A stretch of 32,278 nucleotides of DNA. Origin: Bacteroidales bacterium (GTDB lineage Bacteria; Bacteroidota; Bacteroidia; Bacteroidales; Muribaculaceae). This document shows positions 1 through 8,503 of the stretch, piece by piece; the stretch's first letter is position 1, and each line of letters begins with the position of its first letter. The position numbers and the translations under genes are program-made. The DNA lies in contig JAAVFP010000043.1 in the NCBI GenBank assembly GCA_014800735.1, positions 1 to 32,278 of the forward strand. The letters are read 5' to 3'. Under the pieces are notes generated by a model that saw only the letters and a list, made by a program, of their open reading frames with translations, was not told where the DNA came from and ran no database searches.

Positions 1-9
1 ACCCTTTTC

Positions 10-108
10 GGCGGCCTTCGGACGCCTGTTTTAGTCTTTTACCTGTCCCACGGCGCCTCCGCAAGCTTCGGCGGCGTGGGTTAAGATAATTCTGCGTCCT
101 ACGGACGC
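10..108. repeat. cluster of three GC-rich hairpins at the window edge
   Basis: Three inverted repeats lie in a row: 10-26 (GGCG/CGCC arms around a TTC loop), 47-80 (11-nt arms 47-57 and 70-80, one mismatch, 12-nt spacer) and 94-108 (GCGTCC/GGACGC, perfect, 3-nt loop). The words TTCGGCGG and GGACGC recur among them. None is followed by a clear T-run on either strand, so a simple intrinsic terminator for the alcohol dehydrogenase gene that ends at 155 is not obvious. They could be palindromic intergenic repeats or structured 3' UTR elements. Confidence 0.45.
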
Positions 109-154
109 GTTTCAGCATTACGACACAGCCTCGTTCTTTATATATTTCTATGTA

Positions 155-1381
155 CTAAGCTTCCACCGGTTCTGCGACTTTTTCGGCGGACTTCACCTGC
201 GAGGGGTCGAGCATGAGCTCGTAGATCTGGTGTGTGTCCGGGGCCGAGAGGCGATAGTAACCGCCGATAGTCTCGCCCTTGTTGGCATGGAGTTTCTCGA
301 CCATCTTGTCGATGTCCGGCTCATCAATGCCGAGGCCCTTGAATGTGGAGGGCATGCGGAGCACGGCACTGAAGAAAGCGCGCAGCTGAGCCACGGTTTC
401 GATGGCTGCTCCGCGGTCGTCGCGGATGTCGACGCCGAACACACGGCGCCCCAGCTGAGCGACTTTAGATGGCTTGTGGTGAGCCATATATGACATCCAT
501 GCCGGAATCACCACGGCCAGACCTGCGCCGTGGGCCACGGAGGGGTACATGGCGCTGATTTCGTGCTCCATGAAGTGCGACACCCAGTCCTCGCGACGGC
601 CACAGCCGACGAGGCCGTTGTGGGCCAGCGTTCCGGCCCATTCCACATTGGCGCGTGCCTGATAGTCGGTGGGATCGCTCAGCACGCGGGGTGCCATTGC
701 AATGAGGCTCATCAGGAGGCCCTCGGCCAGACGGTCGGTGACCTCAACGTTGCTCGTGTTGGAAAAATAGCGTTCCATGATGTGCGACATCATGTCCACG
801 ATGCCCACCGCGGTCTGATAGGCCGTGAGGGTCGAGGTCATTTCGGGGTTCATGATGGCGAAGCGCGGACGCAGGATGCTGTCAGTGCGCAGGCTGAGCT
901 TCACGGCACCGTCGGTCTTGGTAATCACGCAGTTGCCCGAACCTTCGCTGCCCGAGCCGGGGATGGTGAGCACCACGCCCACGGGCAGAGCCTCGGTGAC
1001 CTGCGCCTTGCCGGTGAAGAAATCCCAGAAATCGCCTTTATAGCCCACGCCGGCAGCGATGGCCTTGGCAGTGTCGATAACCGAACCGCCACCCACGGCC
1101 AGCACACCGTCGATATTATTCTTGCGGGCGATCTTAATACCCTCGTACACAAGTGTATCGGTCGGATTGGGCTCTACGCCGCCAAGCTCGAAATATTCGA
1201 TGCCGAGGGTGTTGAGCGAATTTTCGATTCGCCCGATAAGACCATTGTTCTTAGCATACCGACGACCGTAGACGAGGAGCACCCTCGTAGCGCCGGTAAG
1301 GAAAGTGAGCATACCGACTTTTTCCTCGGTACCGCGGCCAAACTCATATAATGTAGGAGTGTAAAAAGTAAAATTTTCCAT
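155..1381 (-). CDS. iron-containing alcohol dehydrogenase (butanol dehydrogenase/YqhD type)
   Basis: A 408-residue cytoplasmic enzyme of the group III iron-dependent alcohol dehydrogenase family, which reduces short aldehydes to alcohols, usually with NADPH. The nucleotide-binding loop GGGS is at residues 97-100, followed by VIDTAKAIA. Metal ligands are recognisable: Asp196 and His200 in VDMMSH, His269 in WVSHFMEHE and His284 in VAHGAG. The length is normal for the YqhD/BdhA branch and the N-terminus MENFTFYTPT is typical of that branch. It stands alone on the minus strand, divergent from the defence cassette. The exact aldehyde substrate cannot be read from the sequence. Confidence 0.93.
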   Translation of the reverse strand: MENFTFYTPTLYEFGRGTEEKVGMLTFLTGATRVLLVYGRRYAKNNGLIGRIENSLNTLGIEYFELGGVEPNPTDTLVYEGIKIARKNNIDGVLAVGGGSVIDTAKAIAAGVGYKGDFWDFFTGKAQVTEALPVGVVLTIPGSGSEGSGNCVITKTDGAVKLSLRTDSILRPRFAIMNPEMTSTLTAYQTAVGIVDMMSHIMERYFSNTSNVEVTDRLAEGLLMSLIAMAPRVLSDPTDYQARANVEWAGTLAHNGLVGCGRREDWVSHFMEHEISAMYPSVAHGAGLAVVIPAWMSYMAHHKPSKVAQLGRRVFGVDIRDDRGAAIETVAQLRAFFSAVLRMPSTFKGLGIDEPDIDKMVEKLHANKGETIGGYYRLSAPDTHQIYELMLDPSQVKSAEKVAEPVEA

Positions 1382-1474
1382 AATGTGGTGATGTTATTTT
1401 CAGAAAGATAACTTACTAACACATAGCCCCGAATAAAAGTTCACCAAGCCCGGAGATAAATTGGATATGGTGAA

Positions 1475-1504
1475 TTGTCAATCCGAAATATTTTTGTAAT
1501 TTTA
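1475..1504 (+). promoter_or_regulatory. Bacteroidetes-type promoter of the defence cassette
   Basis: TTG at 1475-1477 is followed after 19 bases by TAATTTTA at 1497-1504, one base from the TAnnTTTG -7 consensus. Transcription would begin near 1511, leaving a leader of about 65 bases before the methyltransferase ATG at 1578. It is the only promoter-like site seen ahead of the four-gene operon. Confidence 0.55.
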
Positions 1505-1577
1505 CAACTGAATAAAACTTTAGGGTTTTAACTCACACACACGGATGCTATACACCTTGATATCCTAAACAGCTCAA

Positions 1578-4313
1578 ATGGCAAAGAAAACCAAATCATA
1601 TTCGCAAGTCCAAGCAACCGAAGCACTGGAAAAACTCAGCCAACAGGGCACTTCCGCTCAGGAATTTGTCTATGACCTGCTGCGCATTTTCGCCGGATAT
1701 GGCGACGGCCAGATACGTCGCACTAAAGACGGTCCGGGTAATCTTGCTAAAGACGGTGAAACCGTCCTTATCAAGAACCTTGTCGCATATCGGCAGACTC
1801 CTGTAAATACTCTGGATGGCGATTGCTCAAAGATGTACGATGTTATCAATGCTATGCGCGATGATGCCAAGATTGGCAAAAAATCGCCGCGTCTATACAT
1901 CACAAGTAATGGCGTTCATGTCGTAGCTTACGACCCGAAGGAAAATGATTGGTACGAAAATAGTATCGAGTTACTTTGGAAGGACTTTGAGTTTTTCACA
2001 CCACTTGCAGGCATCGAGAAGATTCAGTTTACCGAGGAGGCTGAAGCCGACGTAAAATCGGCCGAACTCATGGCAAAGCTTTTTGATGATATCCGGCGTT
2101 ACAACAACATTCGCGCCCCTCAGACCGTCCATGCCCTCAATGTGTTTATGTCGCGTCTGCTGTTCTGCTTCTTTGCTGAAGATACCGGACTGTTCCCCGG
2201 CGAAAACCTCTTTACCAATACACTCAAAACTCACACAAAGGAGGATGGCACTGATCTTGCAGAGTTTATCGACCGCGCTTTCCTCGCTATGTCAACAACC
2301 GAGGCTGCAGTTCTCGATTCCTTGCCAAATCTCTACAAAGTTTTTCCTTATGTAAATGGCGGACTATTCAAGGAGCGCTTTCCTATCCCCACATTGTCGC
2401 GCCGCGCACGTACCCTGATTATCAATTGCGGCGGATATAACTGGAAAGAGATTAACCCGGATATTTTCGGTTCGATGATTCAGGCTGTCATCACTCCCGA
2501 ACAGCGTGCCGGACTCGGCATGCATTATACTTCGGTACCGAATATTGAAAAGGTGATACGTCCACTGTTCCTCGACACTCTCGAAGAAGAATTTGAAGCT
2601 GCTCGAAATGAAGCACGCGATAAAATTGCGAAGAATATTCATTCAGAGCGAGCCACCCAGCGACTCCGCAACCTGCTTGGCCGTATGTCGCGCATCAAGT
2701 TCTTCGACCCTGCTTGCGGTAGCGGTAATTTCTTGATTATTTCCTATAAGCGGGTTCGTGAACTTGAAATTCGCATCTGGAAAGAACTGCGAGAACTAAG
2801 CAAAACCGCCTTTCTCCCTGTACCGTGCATATCGCTAACCCAGTTCTACGGCATCGAACTCGACGAATATGCTTGCGATACTGCGACACTTTCTCTTTGG
2901 CTTGCCGAGCATCAGATGAACGTCAAGTTTCAGGAAGAACTCTATGTCCTCCCCGAAACCTTGCCGCTAAAGCCATCCGGACACATAGTCTGCGGTAACG
3001 CCTGCCGCCTCGACTGGAACACCGTATGTCCCCACACCCCCGAAGACGAAGTCTACATTATGGGCAATCCGCCGTATCTCGGTGCACGGTTACAAGATGA
3101 TTCACAAAAAGAAGATTGTAACAGTGCATTAGGTGATATTCAGGGCCATAACGAACTTGATTATATTGCTTCTTGGTTCTGGAAAGGGACTAATTATATA
3201 GCCAATTCAAATGCTACATTGGCATTTGTTACGACGAATTCAATCTCACAGGGTGAGCAAGTTAATATCCTTTGGAATCCAATATTGAGTAAAAATGTTC
3301 ATATCTTTTTTGCTCACCAATCGTTCAGGTGGTCAAACAATGCCAAATACAATGCTGCCGTGACTTGTTCCATAATTGGGTTGTCTGCCAAACCATGCAA
3401 AAAAAGACTTTTTGCTGGCAGTGAGAGTAGAATAGTTGAAAACATTAATCCTTATTTGATTGGTGGCAGCAATACAATTATTACAGGCCTCTCAAAACCT
3501 ATTGGGCTGGTACCTGAAATGAGTTTTGGCAGTATGCCCAATGATGGAGGCTACTTATTGTTAGAAAAAAGTGAAAAGGAAGATTTGATAAAATCCGATG
3601 CTAATTGTAGTCGATTCATTCATCGAATATATGGTTCTCTAGATTTTATTAGAGGTGAAGAGCGCTATTGTATTTGGATTGAAGAACAAGATAAAGACCA
3701 TCTTCCATTACCAGTATTAAAAAGAGTAAAACAAGTCGAGACCGTACGTTCAGAAAGTAAAAGATCTGCAACAAACAAACTTGCAGCTGTTCCATGGCGT
3801 TTTGGAGAGGTACGATATAAGAATAGTGAGGCTATAATCGTACCGCGTCATTCTTCAGAACGTAGAACGTATATCCCAATAGGATATGTAGATAGAGATA
3901 TTATCATTGCAGATTCAGCCTTTGCAATATATGATGCTGAAAAATGGCTTTTCGCACTTCTGACTTCCAAGATGCACAATCTATGGGTTAGAGCTGTCAG
4001 TGGCTCACTTGAAACCCGAATACGCTATTCCGCAACACTTTGTTATAACACTTTCCCATTCCCAAAGCTGACAGAGGCTCAGAAGGAGGAGTTGGAGCGT
4101 TTAGCGAAGAATGTTTTCAATATGCGCGACGAAAATTACGACTTGACGCCTGCCAAAATGTATAATCCGGAAACCATGCCGGATGAACTGCGCGAAGCTC
4201 ACCATCAGCTCGACCTCGCAGTTGAGCGCATCTACCGCCCCGAGCCCTTCACCTCCGACGAAGAACGCCTCGAACATCTTTTCAAACTCTACGCAAAAAT
4301 GACAAAGAAATAA
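1578..4313 (+). CDS. MmeI/YeeA-like N6-adenine DNA methyltransferase with specificity region
   Basis: A 911-residue class I SAM-dependent DNA methyltransferase, predicted to methylate adenine in a specific site. SAM-binding motif I is DPACGSGNF (377-385); catalytic motif IV is NPPY (497-500). Residues 1-170 resemble the N-terminal region of MmeI-family type IIG enzymes and 170-340 the helical spacer, but I see no convincing PD-(D/E)xK nuclease motif, so it probably modifies without cutting. Residues about 503-824 should hold the target-recognition domain; this part (nt 3085-4050) is conspicuously AT-rich, whereas the flanks match the gene's other codon use. The C-terminus (about 825-911) is a helical cap. 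The next gene begins 2 bases after the stop. From memory, Bacillus subtilis YeeA is the closest type of protein. Confidence 0.88.
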   Translation: MAKKTKSYSQVQATEALEKLSQQGTSAQEFVYDLLRIFAGYGDGQIRRTKDGPGNLAKDGETVLIKNLVAYRQTPVNTLDGDCSKMYDVINAMRDDAKIGKKSPRLYITSNGVHVVAYDPKENDWYENSIELLWKDFEFFTPLAGIEKIQFTEEAEADVKSAELMAKLFDDIRRYNNIRAPQTVHALNVFMSRLLFCFFAEDTGLFPGENLFTNTLKTHTKEDGTDLAEFIDRAFLAMSTTEAAVLDSLPNLYKVFPYVNGGLFKERFPIPTLSRRARTLIINCGGYNWKEINPDIFGSMIQAVITPEQRAGLGMHYTSVPNIEKVIRPLFLDTLEEEFEAARNEARDKIAKNIHSERATQRLRNLLGRMSRIKFFDPACGSGNFLIISYKRVRELEIRIWKELRELSKTAFLPVPCISLTQFYGIELDEYACDTATLSLWLAEHQMNVKFQEELYVLPETLPLKPSGHIVCGNACRLDWNTVCPHTPEDEVYIMGNPPYLGARLQDDSQKEDCNSALGDIQGHNELDYIASWFWKGTNYIANSNATLAFVTTNSISQGEQVNILWNPILSKNVHIFFAHQSFRWSNNAKYNAAVTCSIIGLSAKPCKKRLFAGSESRIVENINPYLIGGSNTIITGLSKPIGLVPEMSFGSMPNDGGYLLLEKSEKEDLIKSDANCSRFIHRIYGSLDFIRGEERYCIWIEEQDKDHLPLPVLKRVKQVETVRSESKRSATNKLAAVPWRFGEVRYKNSEAIIVPRHSSERRTYIPIGYVDRDIIIADSAFAIYDAEKWLFALLTSKMHNLWVRAVSGSLETRIRYSATLCYNTFPFPKLTEAQKEELERLAKNVFNMRDENYDLTPAKMYNPETMPDELREAHHQLDLAVERIYRPEPFTSDEERLEHLFKLYAKMTKK

Positions 4314-4315
4314 TT

Positions 4316-5212
4316 ATGAGCAAATTACTATACCACTATGCCACTGGAGCTGGTCTTCTTGGCATGTTGAAAGATTATACCAAAGAAAAGCCAAACATTA
4401 AATTATGGGCTTCGCATTATATGTACATGAATGACCCGCAAGAATTTAAGATAGGGCAAAAGATTTGTACTGAGATAATTGACATGATTGAGTCAGAGCT
4501 GAGAATCCCGAAGAAATATCGTGTAAAAACTTTGATAGACAATCCAATCTATCAAACTACTTATAACACATATATTAGAACAACTGACGGACAATCAATT
4601 TGCCCATATATAATTTCTCTATCTGGGATTAATGATTCTTTGCATATGTGGGATATGTATGCTGCAAAAGGTAATGGTATCGTAATTGGTTTTAACAACT
4701 CAAAGTTGTTGCGTGCGAATATTCTTGCTAAGGACTGTTTTTATTGCGATATCAATGACCAAACTTCTACATCGGATTTAATAGCCAAAATAAAACCATA
4801 TATATCATCTCTTTACAAAAGCTGTGCCAAAGAGTTTCCCTTAAAGAAGATTAAGGAAGACATTAAAAATGGTTTTGATATACCCTTATATCAAAGAATA
4901 CATTATATTCATACTGTAATTTGTGGCCACATAGGTATTCGAATCAAGAATAAAGCATATCAATTAGAAGAAGAATCCCGCATAACGATAAACAGAAAAG
5001 ATACATTTGAAATATTATTTAGAGATAGAAACGGTATTATTATACCATATACGGAATACTCAATTCCTTTTGACTGTGTGGAGAAAATTGTGATAGGTCC
5101 TACTGCTGATTTTGAAAGAGTTAGAGAGTCAATATTGATTTTCTTAAACTCGAAAAATATTGAATGGGACATTGAAAATATTATAAAATCTAAGGTTCCA
5201 TATAGACTGTAA
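4316..5212 (+). CDS. DUF2971-family protein, candidate effector or accessory of the cassette
   Basis: A 298-residue protein with the DUF2971 signature: LYHYAT near the N-terminus (5-10), MNDPQE (38-43) and MWDMYA followed by GIVIGF (111-126). The biochemical function of the family is not established. The 'L-Y-H-Y-T...' opening and the S..D..MW.YA block superficially recall ADP-ribosyltransferase-like folds such as DarT; this is inference only. The gene is strongly AT-rich, unlike the helicase that follows, which suggests it was inserted into an older methyltransferase-helicase-nuclease operon. It sits 2 bases after the methyltransferase stop and 5 bases before the helicase start, so it is co-transcribed. 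No signal peptide or membrane segment is visible. Confidence 0.75.
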   Translation: MSKLLYHYATGAGLLGMLKDYTKEKPNIKLWASHYMYMNDPQEFKIGQKICTEIIDMIESELRIPKKYRVKTLIDNPIYQTTYNTYIRTTDGQSICPYIISLSGINDSLHMWDMYAAKGNGIVIGFNNSKLLRANILAKDCFYCDINDQTSTSDLIAKIKPYISSLYKSCAKEFPLKKIKEDIKNGFDIPLYQRIHYIHTVICGHIGIRIKNKAYQLEEESRITINRKDTFEILFRDRNGIIIPYTEYSIPFDCVEKIVIGPTADFERVRESILIFLNSKNIEWDIENIIKSKVPYRL

Positions 5213-5217
5213 ACGTA

Positions 5218-7194
5218 ATGACTAATCTCGTTGAAGTACAATATGCCCAAACGGGCAAGTCAAGTAATACTGATGAGCTCGGAATGCGTGAGATGCAAGC
5301 AATGGTTTTTGCTCAGCGTCATCGTCAGCACCTGCTTGTCAAGGCTCCGCCTGCTTCGGGTAAGAGCCGCGCCATGATGTTTGTGGCACTTGACAAACTC
5401 GCCCACCAGGGCGTTAAGAAAGTTATCGTAGCCGTGCCTCAACAGAATATTGGGCGCAGTTTCAATAACACTCCCTTGAAAAAGTTCGGTTTTTTCGCAG
5501 ATTGGAGTGTGCTGCCCTATTGGAACCTTTGCCTATCAGCAGGGAGCGAAAATACGAAGAAATCCGTTGTTCATGAATTTCTTGAACACCCAACGGCTAC
5601 AAAACTCATCTGTACTCATGCCACTCTGCTGAATGCTCTTAACGGTATCGACGCGCGCAAGCTTGATAATGTATTCTTCGGTATAGACGAATTTCATCAC
5701 GGTTCGGCGGACGAAGATAATCGCTTAGGTGCACTTATCCGCCGCTTGCTCAACGAAACGTCGGCACATATCCTTGCTATGACAGGTTCATATTTCCGCG
5801 GCGACGGTGTGCCGGTGATGAGACCGGAGGATGAAGCTCGATTTCAACCGACGATTAATTATAATTACTATCAGCAACTCAACGGCTACAAGTGGCTTAA
5901 GAGCCTCGGTATTGGTTACAGTTTCTTTCAGGGCAATTATCTTAGTGCAATTCCCGATATTCTTGACACGACGAAGAAAACACTTATTCATATTCCGCAC
6001 CCTAACAGCAAGACAGGTGCTTTCATGAACAAGCACGACCAAGTGGCTGAGATTATCAAACATATTGGAGAGATTGAAACACAGGACTATGCGAATTTCA
6101 TCTATAATGTGCGCACCCCTGACGGGCGACTGCTGAAAGTGGGCAATTTGGTAGAAGACAAGGCTGAGCAGCGGGCTGTGTTGCAAGCGTACCTCCAACA
6201 TATGAATAGCCGTGATTCACTGGATATCCTCATTGCTCTCGGCACTGCCAAGGAGGGGTTTGACTGGGAGTGGTGCGAGCATTGTATAACAATCGGCATC
6301 CGTGCTTCGCTGACCGAGATTGTTCAGATTATCGGTCGTTGCACCCGTGATTGCGAGGGCAAGACTCATGCTCAGTTCACCAACCTGATTCCATGCCCTG
6401 ATGCAGCGCAGGATGATGTTTCTATGGCGGTCAACGACTTCCTGAAAGCCATATCCGCTTCATTGCTCATGGAGCAAGTTATGGCTCCCAAATGGAACTT
6501 CAAGACCAAGATTGACGATGAAGATAAACCCGAAAAGCCCACGACTCCGGATGATGATGACCACGTAATCGAAGTAAAAGGGTTGCCGGCACTTAATGAA
6601 AAAACCAAGGCTATTGTTGAAAATGACCTTGACACCCTCGTGGCCACCACACTCTCTGATAAGAATATCCGAGAGGCCATCATCGGCGAGGGTATGGCAG
6701 AGATGATAACAGAAGTTTACATCCCCAAGATTATCCGTGAAACTTATCCCGATCTAAACGAGGATGAGATTGAAGCTGTTGCAACACACACAATTCTGAC
6801 TATTGCCACACAAGGCGAACAGGTTATAGGCCCGGATGATTCCGGCAATAAATTCATAAGGATTGCCAATAAGTTTGTCAATCTCAATGAACTTGATATC
6901 AACCTGATTGCAGAAATAAATCCTTTCCAAAGAGCATATGAGGTTGTAAGCAAATCGCTTACACCGGAAGTACTCCGCACTATCCAGTATGCTATCGAGG
7001 ATAAACGCTCCGAAAAGTTGACCGATGAAGAAGCTATTTTGCTTTTCACAAAATATCTTCCCAAGTGGCGCGAGGAAAACCCGGGTAAAACAAAACCTGA
7101 AATTACCGATGGTGACCCATTAGCCCGCAGAATCGCTATGGCAATTGAACATCTAAGAAATCTTAAACGTCGAAGACTCGCAGAACAGCAATGA
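5218..7194 (+). CDS. SF2 DEAD/DEAH-like helicase of the defence cassette (YeeB-like)
   Basis: A 658-residue superfamily 2 ATPase. Walker A is APPASGKS (43-50), motif II is DEFHH (157-161) and motif III is TGSYFR (189-194). The second RecA domain shows GTAKEGFDW (342-350) and motif VI QIIGRCTR (370-377) with the arginine finger. An acidic linker (about 431-449) leads to a C-terminal helical region (450-658) without a recognised domain. In restriction and BREX-like systems such helicases translocate or remodel DNA. No nuclease motif is seen in this protein itself. Its stop overlaps the next start as ATGA (7191-7194), implying translational coupling to the GIY-YIG protein and joint action. Confidence 0.88.
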   Translation: MTNLVEVQYAQTGKSSNTDELGMREMQAMVFAQRHRQHLLVKAPPASGKSRAMMFVALDKLAHQGVKKVIVAVPQQNIGRSFNNTPLKKFGFFADWSVLPYWNLCLSAGSENTKKSVVHEFLEHPTATKLICTHATLLNALNGIDARKLDNVFFGIDEFHHGSADEDNRLGALIRRLLNETSAHILAMTGSYFRGDGVPVMRPEDEARFQPTINYNYYQQLNGYKWLKSLGIGYSFFQGNYLSAIPDILDTTKKTLIHIPHPNSKTGAFMNKHDQVAEIIKHIGEIETQDYANFIYNVRTPDGRLLKVGNLVEDKAEQRAVLQAYLQHMNSRDSLDILIALGTAKEGFDWEWCEHCITIGIRASLTEIVQIIGRCTRDCEGKTHAQFTNLIPCPDAAQDDVSMAVNDFLKAISASLLMEQVMAPKWNFKTKIDDEDKPEKPTTPDDDDHVIEVKGLPALNEKTKAIVENDLDTLVATTLSDKNIREAIIGEGMAEMITEVYIPKIIRETYPDLNEDEIEAVATHTILTIATQGEQVIGPDDSGNKFIRIANKFVNLNELDINLIAEINPFQRAYEVVSKSLTPEVLRTIQYAIEDKRSEKLTDEEAILLFTKYLPKWREENPGKTKPEITDGDPLARRIAMAIEHLRNLKRRRLAEQQ

Positions 7195-8387
7195 TTAACT
7201 GGAATAAAGAACTCGAGAAGATTTTTAATGACCCTCTGCTGGCCGATGTAACAGCTCCACGAAAGCGGACAACATCGAGCGACCGACTTATTGCAGGTTT
7301 TCAGGAAATTTTGGATTTCTTTGAGGTGAATGGGCGCTTGCCCGAAGATAATCAAGCGGAGGGTTCGCTTTATCACAAGTGGCTTTGTGTGCTCAAAAGC
7401 GAAAAGAAGGTAGAGCGCTGTCGGCCATTTGACGAGTATGGGATTCTTCCTAAGCTTGAACCTGTAGTCGAAGAACCAAGGGTAGAATATTCGCATGGAC
7501 TAACGGAAGAGGAACAGCTTGAGGCAATTCTTAACGACCCTCTGCTGGCCGATATAGAAGCAGGCGACGACCTTGGCTTGTTCGACATTCCAGAATATAT
7601 GCGTAAACGCCTTGATGCTCGAAAAGAAGCTGATTATGTGGGACAACGTCGCCCTTGTGAAGACTTCGACAAATATGCGGAGGGATTTAAGGAGATACAA
7701 CAAGGCTTGAAATCAGGGAAGTATAAACTTGTCAAGTTCAAAGTTAAACATCTGAAAGTTGGCAGGTATTTTGTAGAAAACGGTATGTTAGGTTATCTTG
7801 CCGCCTTTGAAGATGATGGAGTAAATAAGCATAGAGAGCGCGACGGTCGCACCCGTGTTATCTATGAAAATGGTTCGGAATCTGACATCAAATATAAAAC
7901 CATAACTAAGAATCTTTCAGTCACAGGCTGTTCGGTTATCGACTGCTCAGATATGACAGCTGAGGAATTTGAAAAAAGATTCACTCTAACGGAAACTGAC
8001 GTGGAGAGTGGTACTGTATATGTACTGCGCTCAAAATCCGCACTCCCTGAAATTGCTGCGATAAAAGACCTATATAAAATAGGTTTTACTACCACTTCGG
8101 TCGAAAGCCGTATAACCAATGCAAAGAAAGAGCCAACTTATCTTTGTGCCGATGTTGAAGTTGTGGCGACATGGAAAGTCTATAACGTGAAATCGTCGAC
8201 TTTTGAGGCCCTTATTCATAAACTTTTTGGAGGTGTTCAGCTACAGTTGTTAGTTGATAATCATAAACCTAAGGAATGGTTTATTGTACCATTTAAGATT
8301 ATCGAACGGGCAGTCGAAGCGATTATTTTGGGTAAATCAATTATGTATGACACTCAACTACAGCAGCTTGTTTATCTTTCAGAATAA
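7191..8387 (+). CDS. GIY-YIG/T5orf172-type nuclease protein (YeeC-like)
   Basis: A 398-residue protein with a C-terminal GIY-YIG-like domain of the T5orf172 type. The variant motif is VYVL (277-280) with YKIGFT (295-300), the arginine is in SRITNA (306-311), and the metal-binding glutamate is probably Glu339 in FEALIHKLF, which fits the family arrangement. The N-terminal half repeats a short helix-like motif: FNDPLLADV (12-20) and LNDPLLADI (114-122). The DNA of the two copies shares an identical 18-mer (7230-7247 and 7536-7553). Residues 150-260 probably form a spacer or adaptor. Its start lies inside the helicase stop (ATGA), so the two are made together. It is the only visible nuclease in the cassette and the best candidate for the cutting subunit. 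Confidence 0.82.
   Translation: MINWNKELEKIFNDPLLADVTAPRKRTTSSDRLIAGFQEILDFFEVNGRLPEDNQAEGSLYHKWLCVLKSEKKVERCRPFDEYGILPKLEPVVEEPRVEYSHGLTEEEQLEAILNDPLLADIEAGDDLGLFDIPEYMRKRLDARKEADYVGQRRPCEDFDKYAEGFKEIQQGLKSGKYKLVKFKVKHLKVGRYFVENGMLGYLAAFEDDGVNKHRERDGRTRVIYENGSESDIKYKTITKNLSVTGCSVIDCSDMTAEEFEKRFTLTETDVESGTVYVLRSKSALPEIAAIKDLYKIGFTTTSVESRITNAKKEPTYLCADVEVVATWKVYNVKSSTFEALIHKLFGGVQLQLLVDNHKPKEWFIVPFKIIERAVEAIILGKSIMYDTQLQQLVYLSE
7230..7553 (+). repeat. 18-bp direct repeat encoding the NDPLLAD motif twice
   Basis: The 18-mer GACCCTCTGCTGGCCGAT is present at 7230-7247 and again, identically and in frame, at 7536-7553. The surrounding codons also encode similar peptides (IFNDPLLADV and ILNDPLLADI), so this is a duplicated protein motif in the N-terminal half of the GIY-YIG protein, not a mobile-element target duplication. 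Confidence 0.8.
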
Positions 8388-8405
8388 TCTGCCTGCTACA
8401 GACTG

Positions 8406-8449
8406 TGAGTGTTGAGAAGCTTGAGAAGTTTGGGATGGCTTGGGCTGAG
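8406..8449 (+). repeat. upstream inverted array of TTGRGA units, period 9-10 bp
   Basis: Non-coding DNA between the GIY-YIG gene and the four-helix-bundle gene holds TTGAGA (8412), TTGAGA (8421), TTGGGA (8430) and TTGGGC (8440). The spacings are 9, 9 and 10 bases. The reverse complement has the same TCYCAA core as the units that end the next gene at 9095-9136, so the gene is bracketed by inverted copies of one small repeat family. Confidence 0.65.
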
Positions 8450-8503
8450 TTCGCGAGATTCGGTTGGTACCTTGGGCGTTAGTTATGTTTAATTGATGGT
8501 GAA

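Noticed and set aside
530-1351. A 273-codon plus-strand frame opposite the alcohol dehydrogenase gene
   Set aside because: His/Ala/Gly-rich antisense shadow without a recognisable family; the minus-strand gene has conserved metal ligands.
1578-4313. Type IIG restriction-modification fusion (nuclease plus methyltransferase)
   Set aside because: No convincing D...ExK motif in the N-terminal 170 residues, and a separate GIY-YIG protein is encoded in the operon. A diverged nuclease cannot be fully excluded without alignment.
7230-7553. Target-site duplication of a mobile element
   Set aside because: The two copies are in the same reading frame and encode the same peptide motif within one intact gene; nothing transposon-like lies between them.
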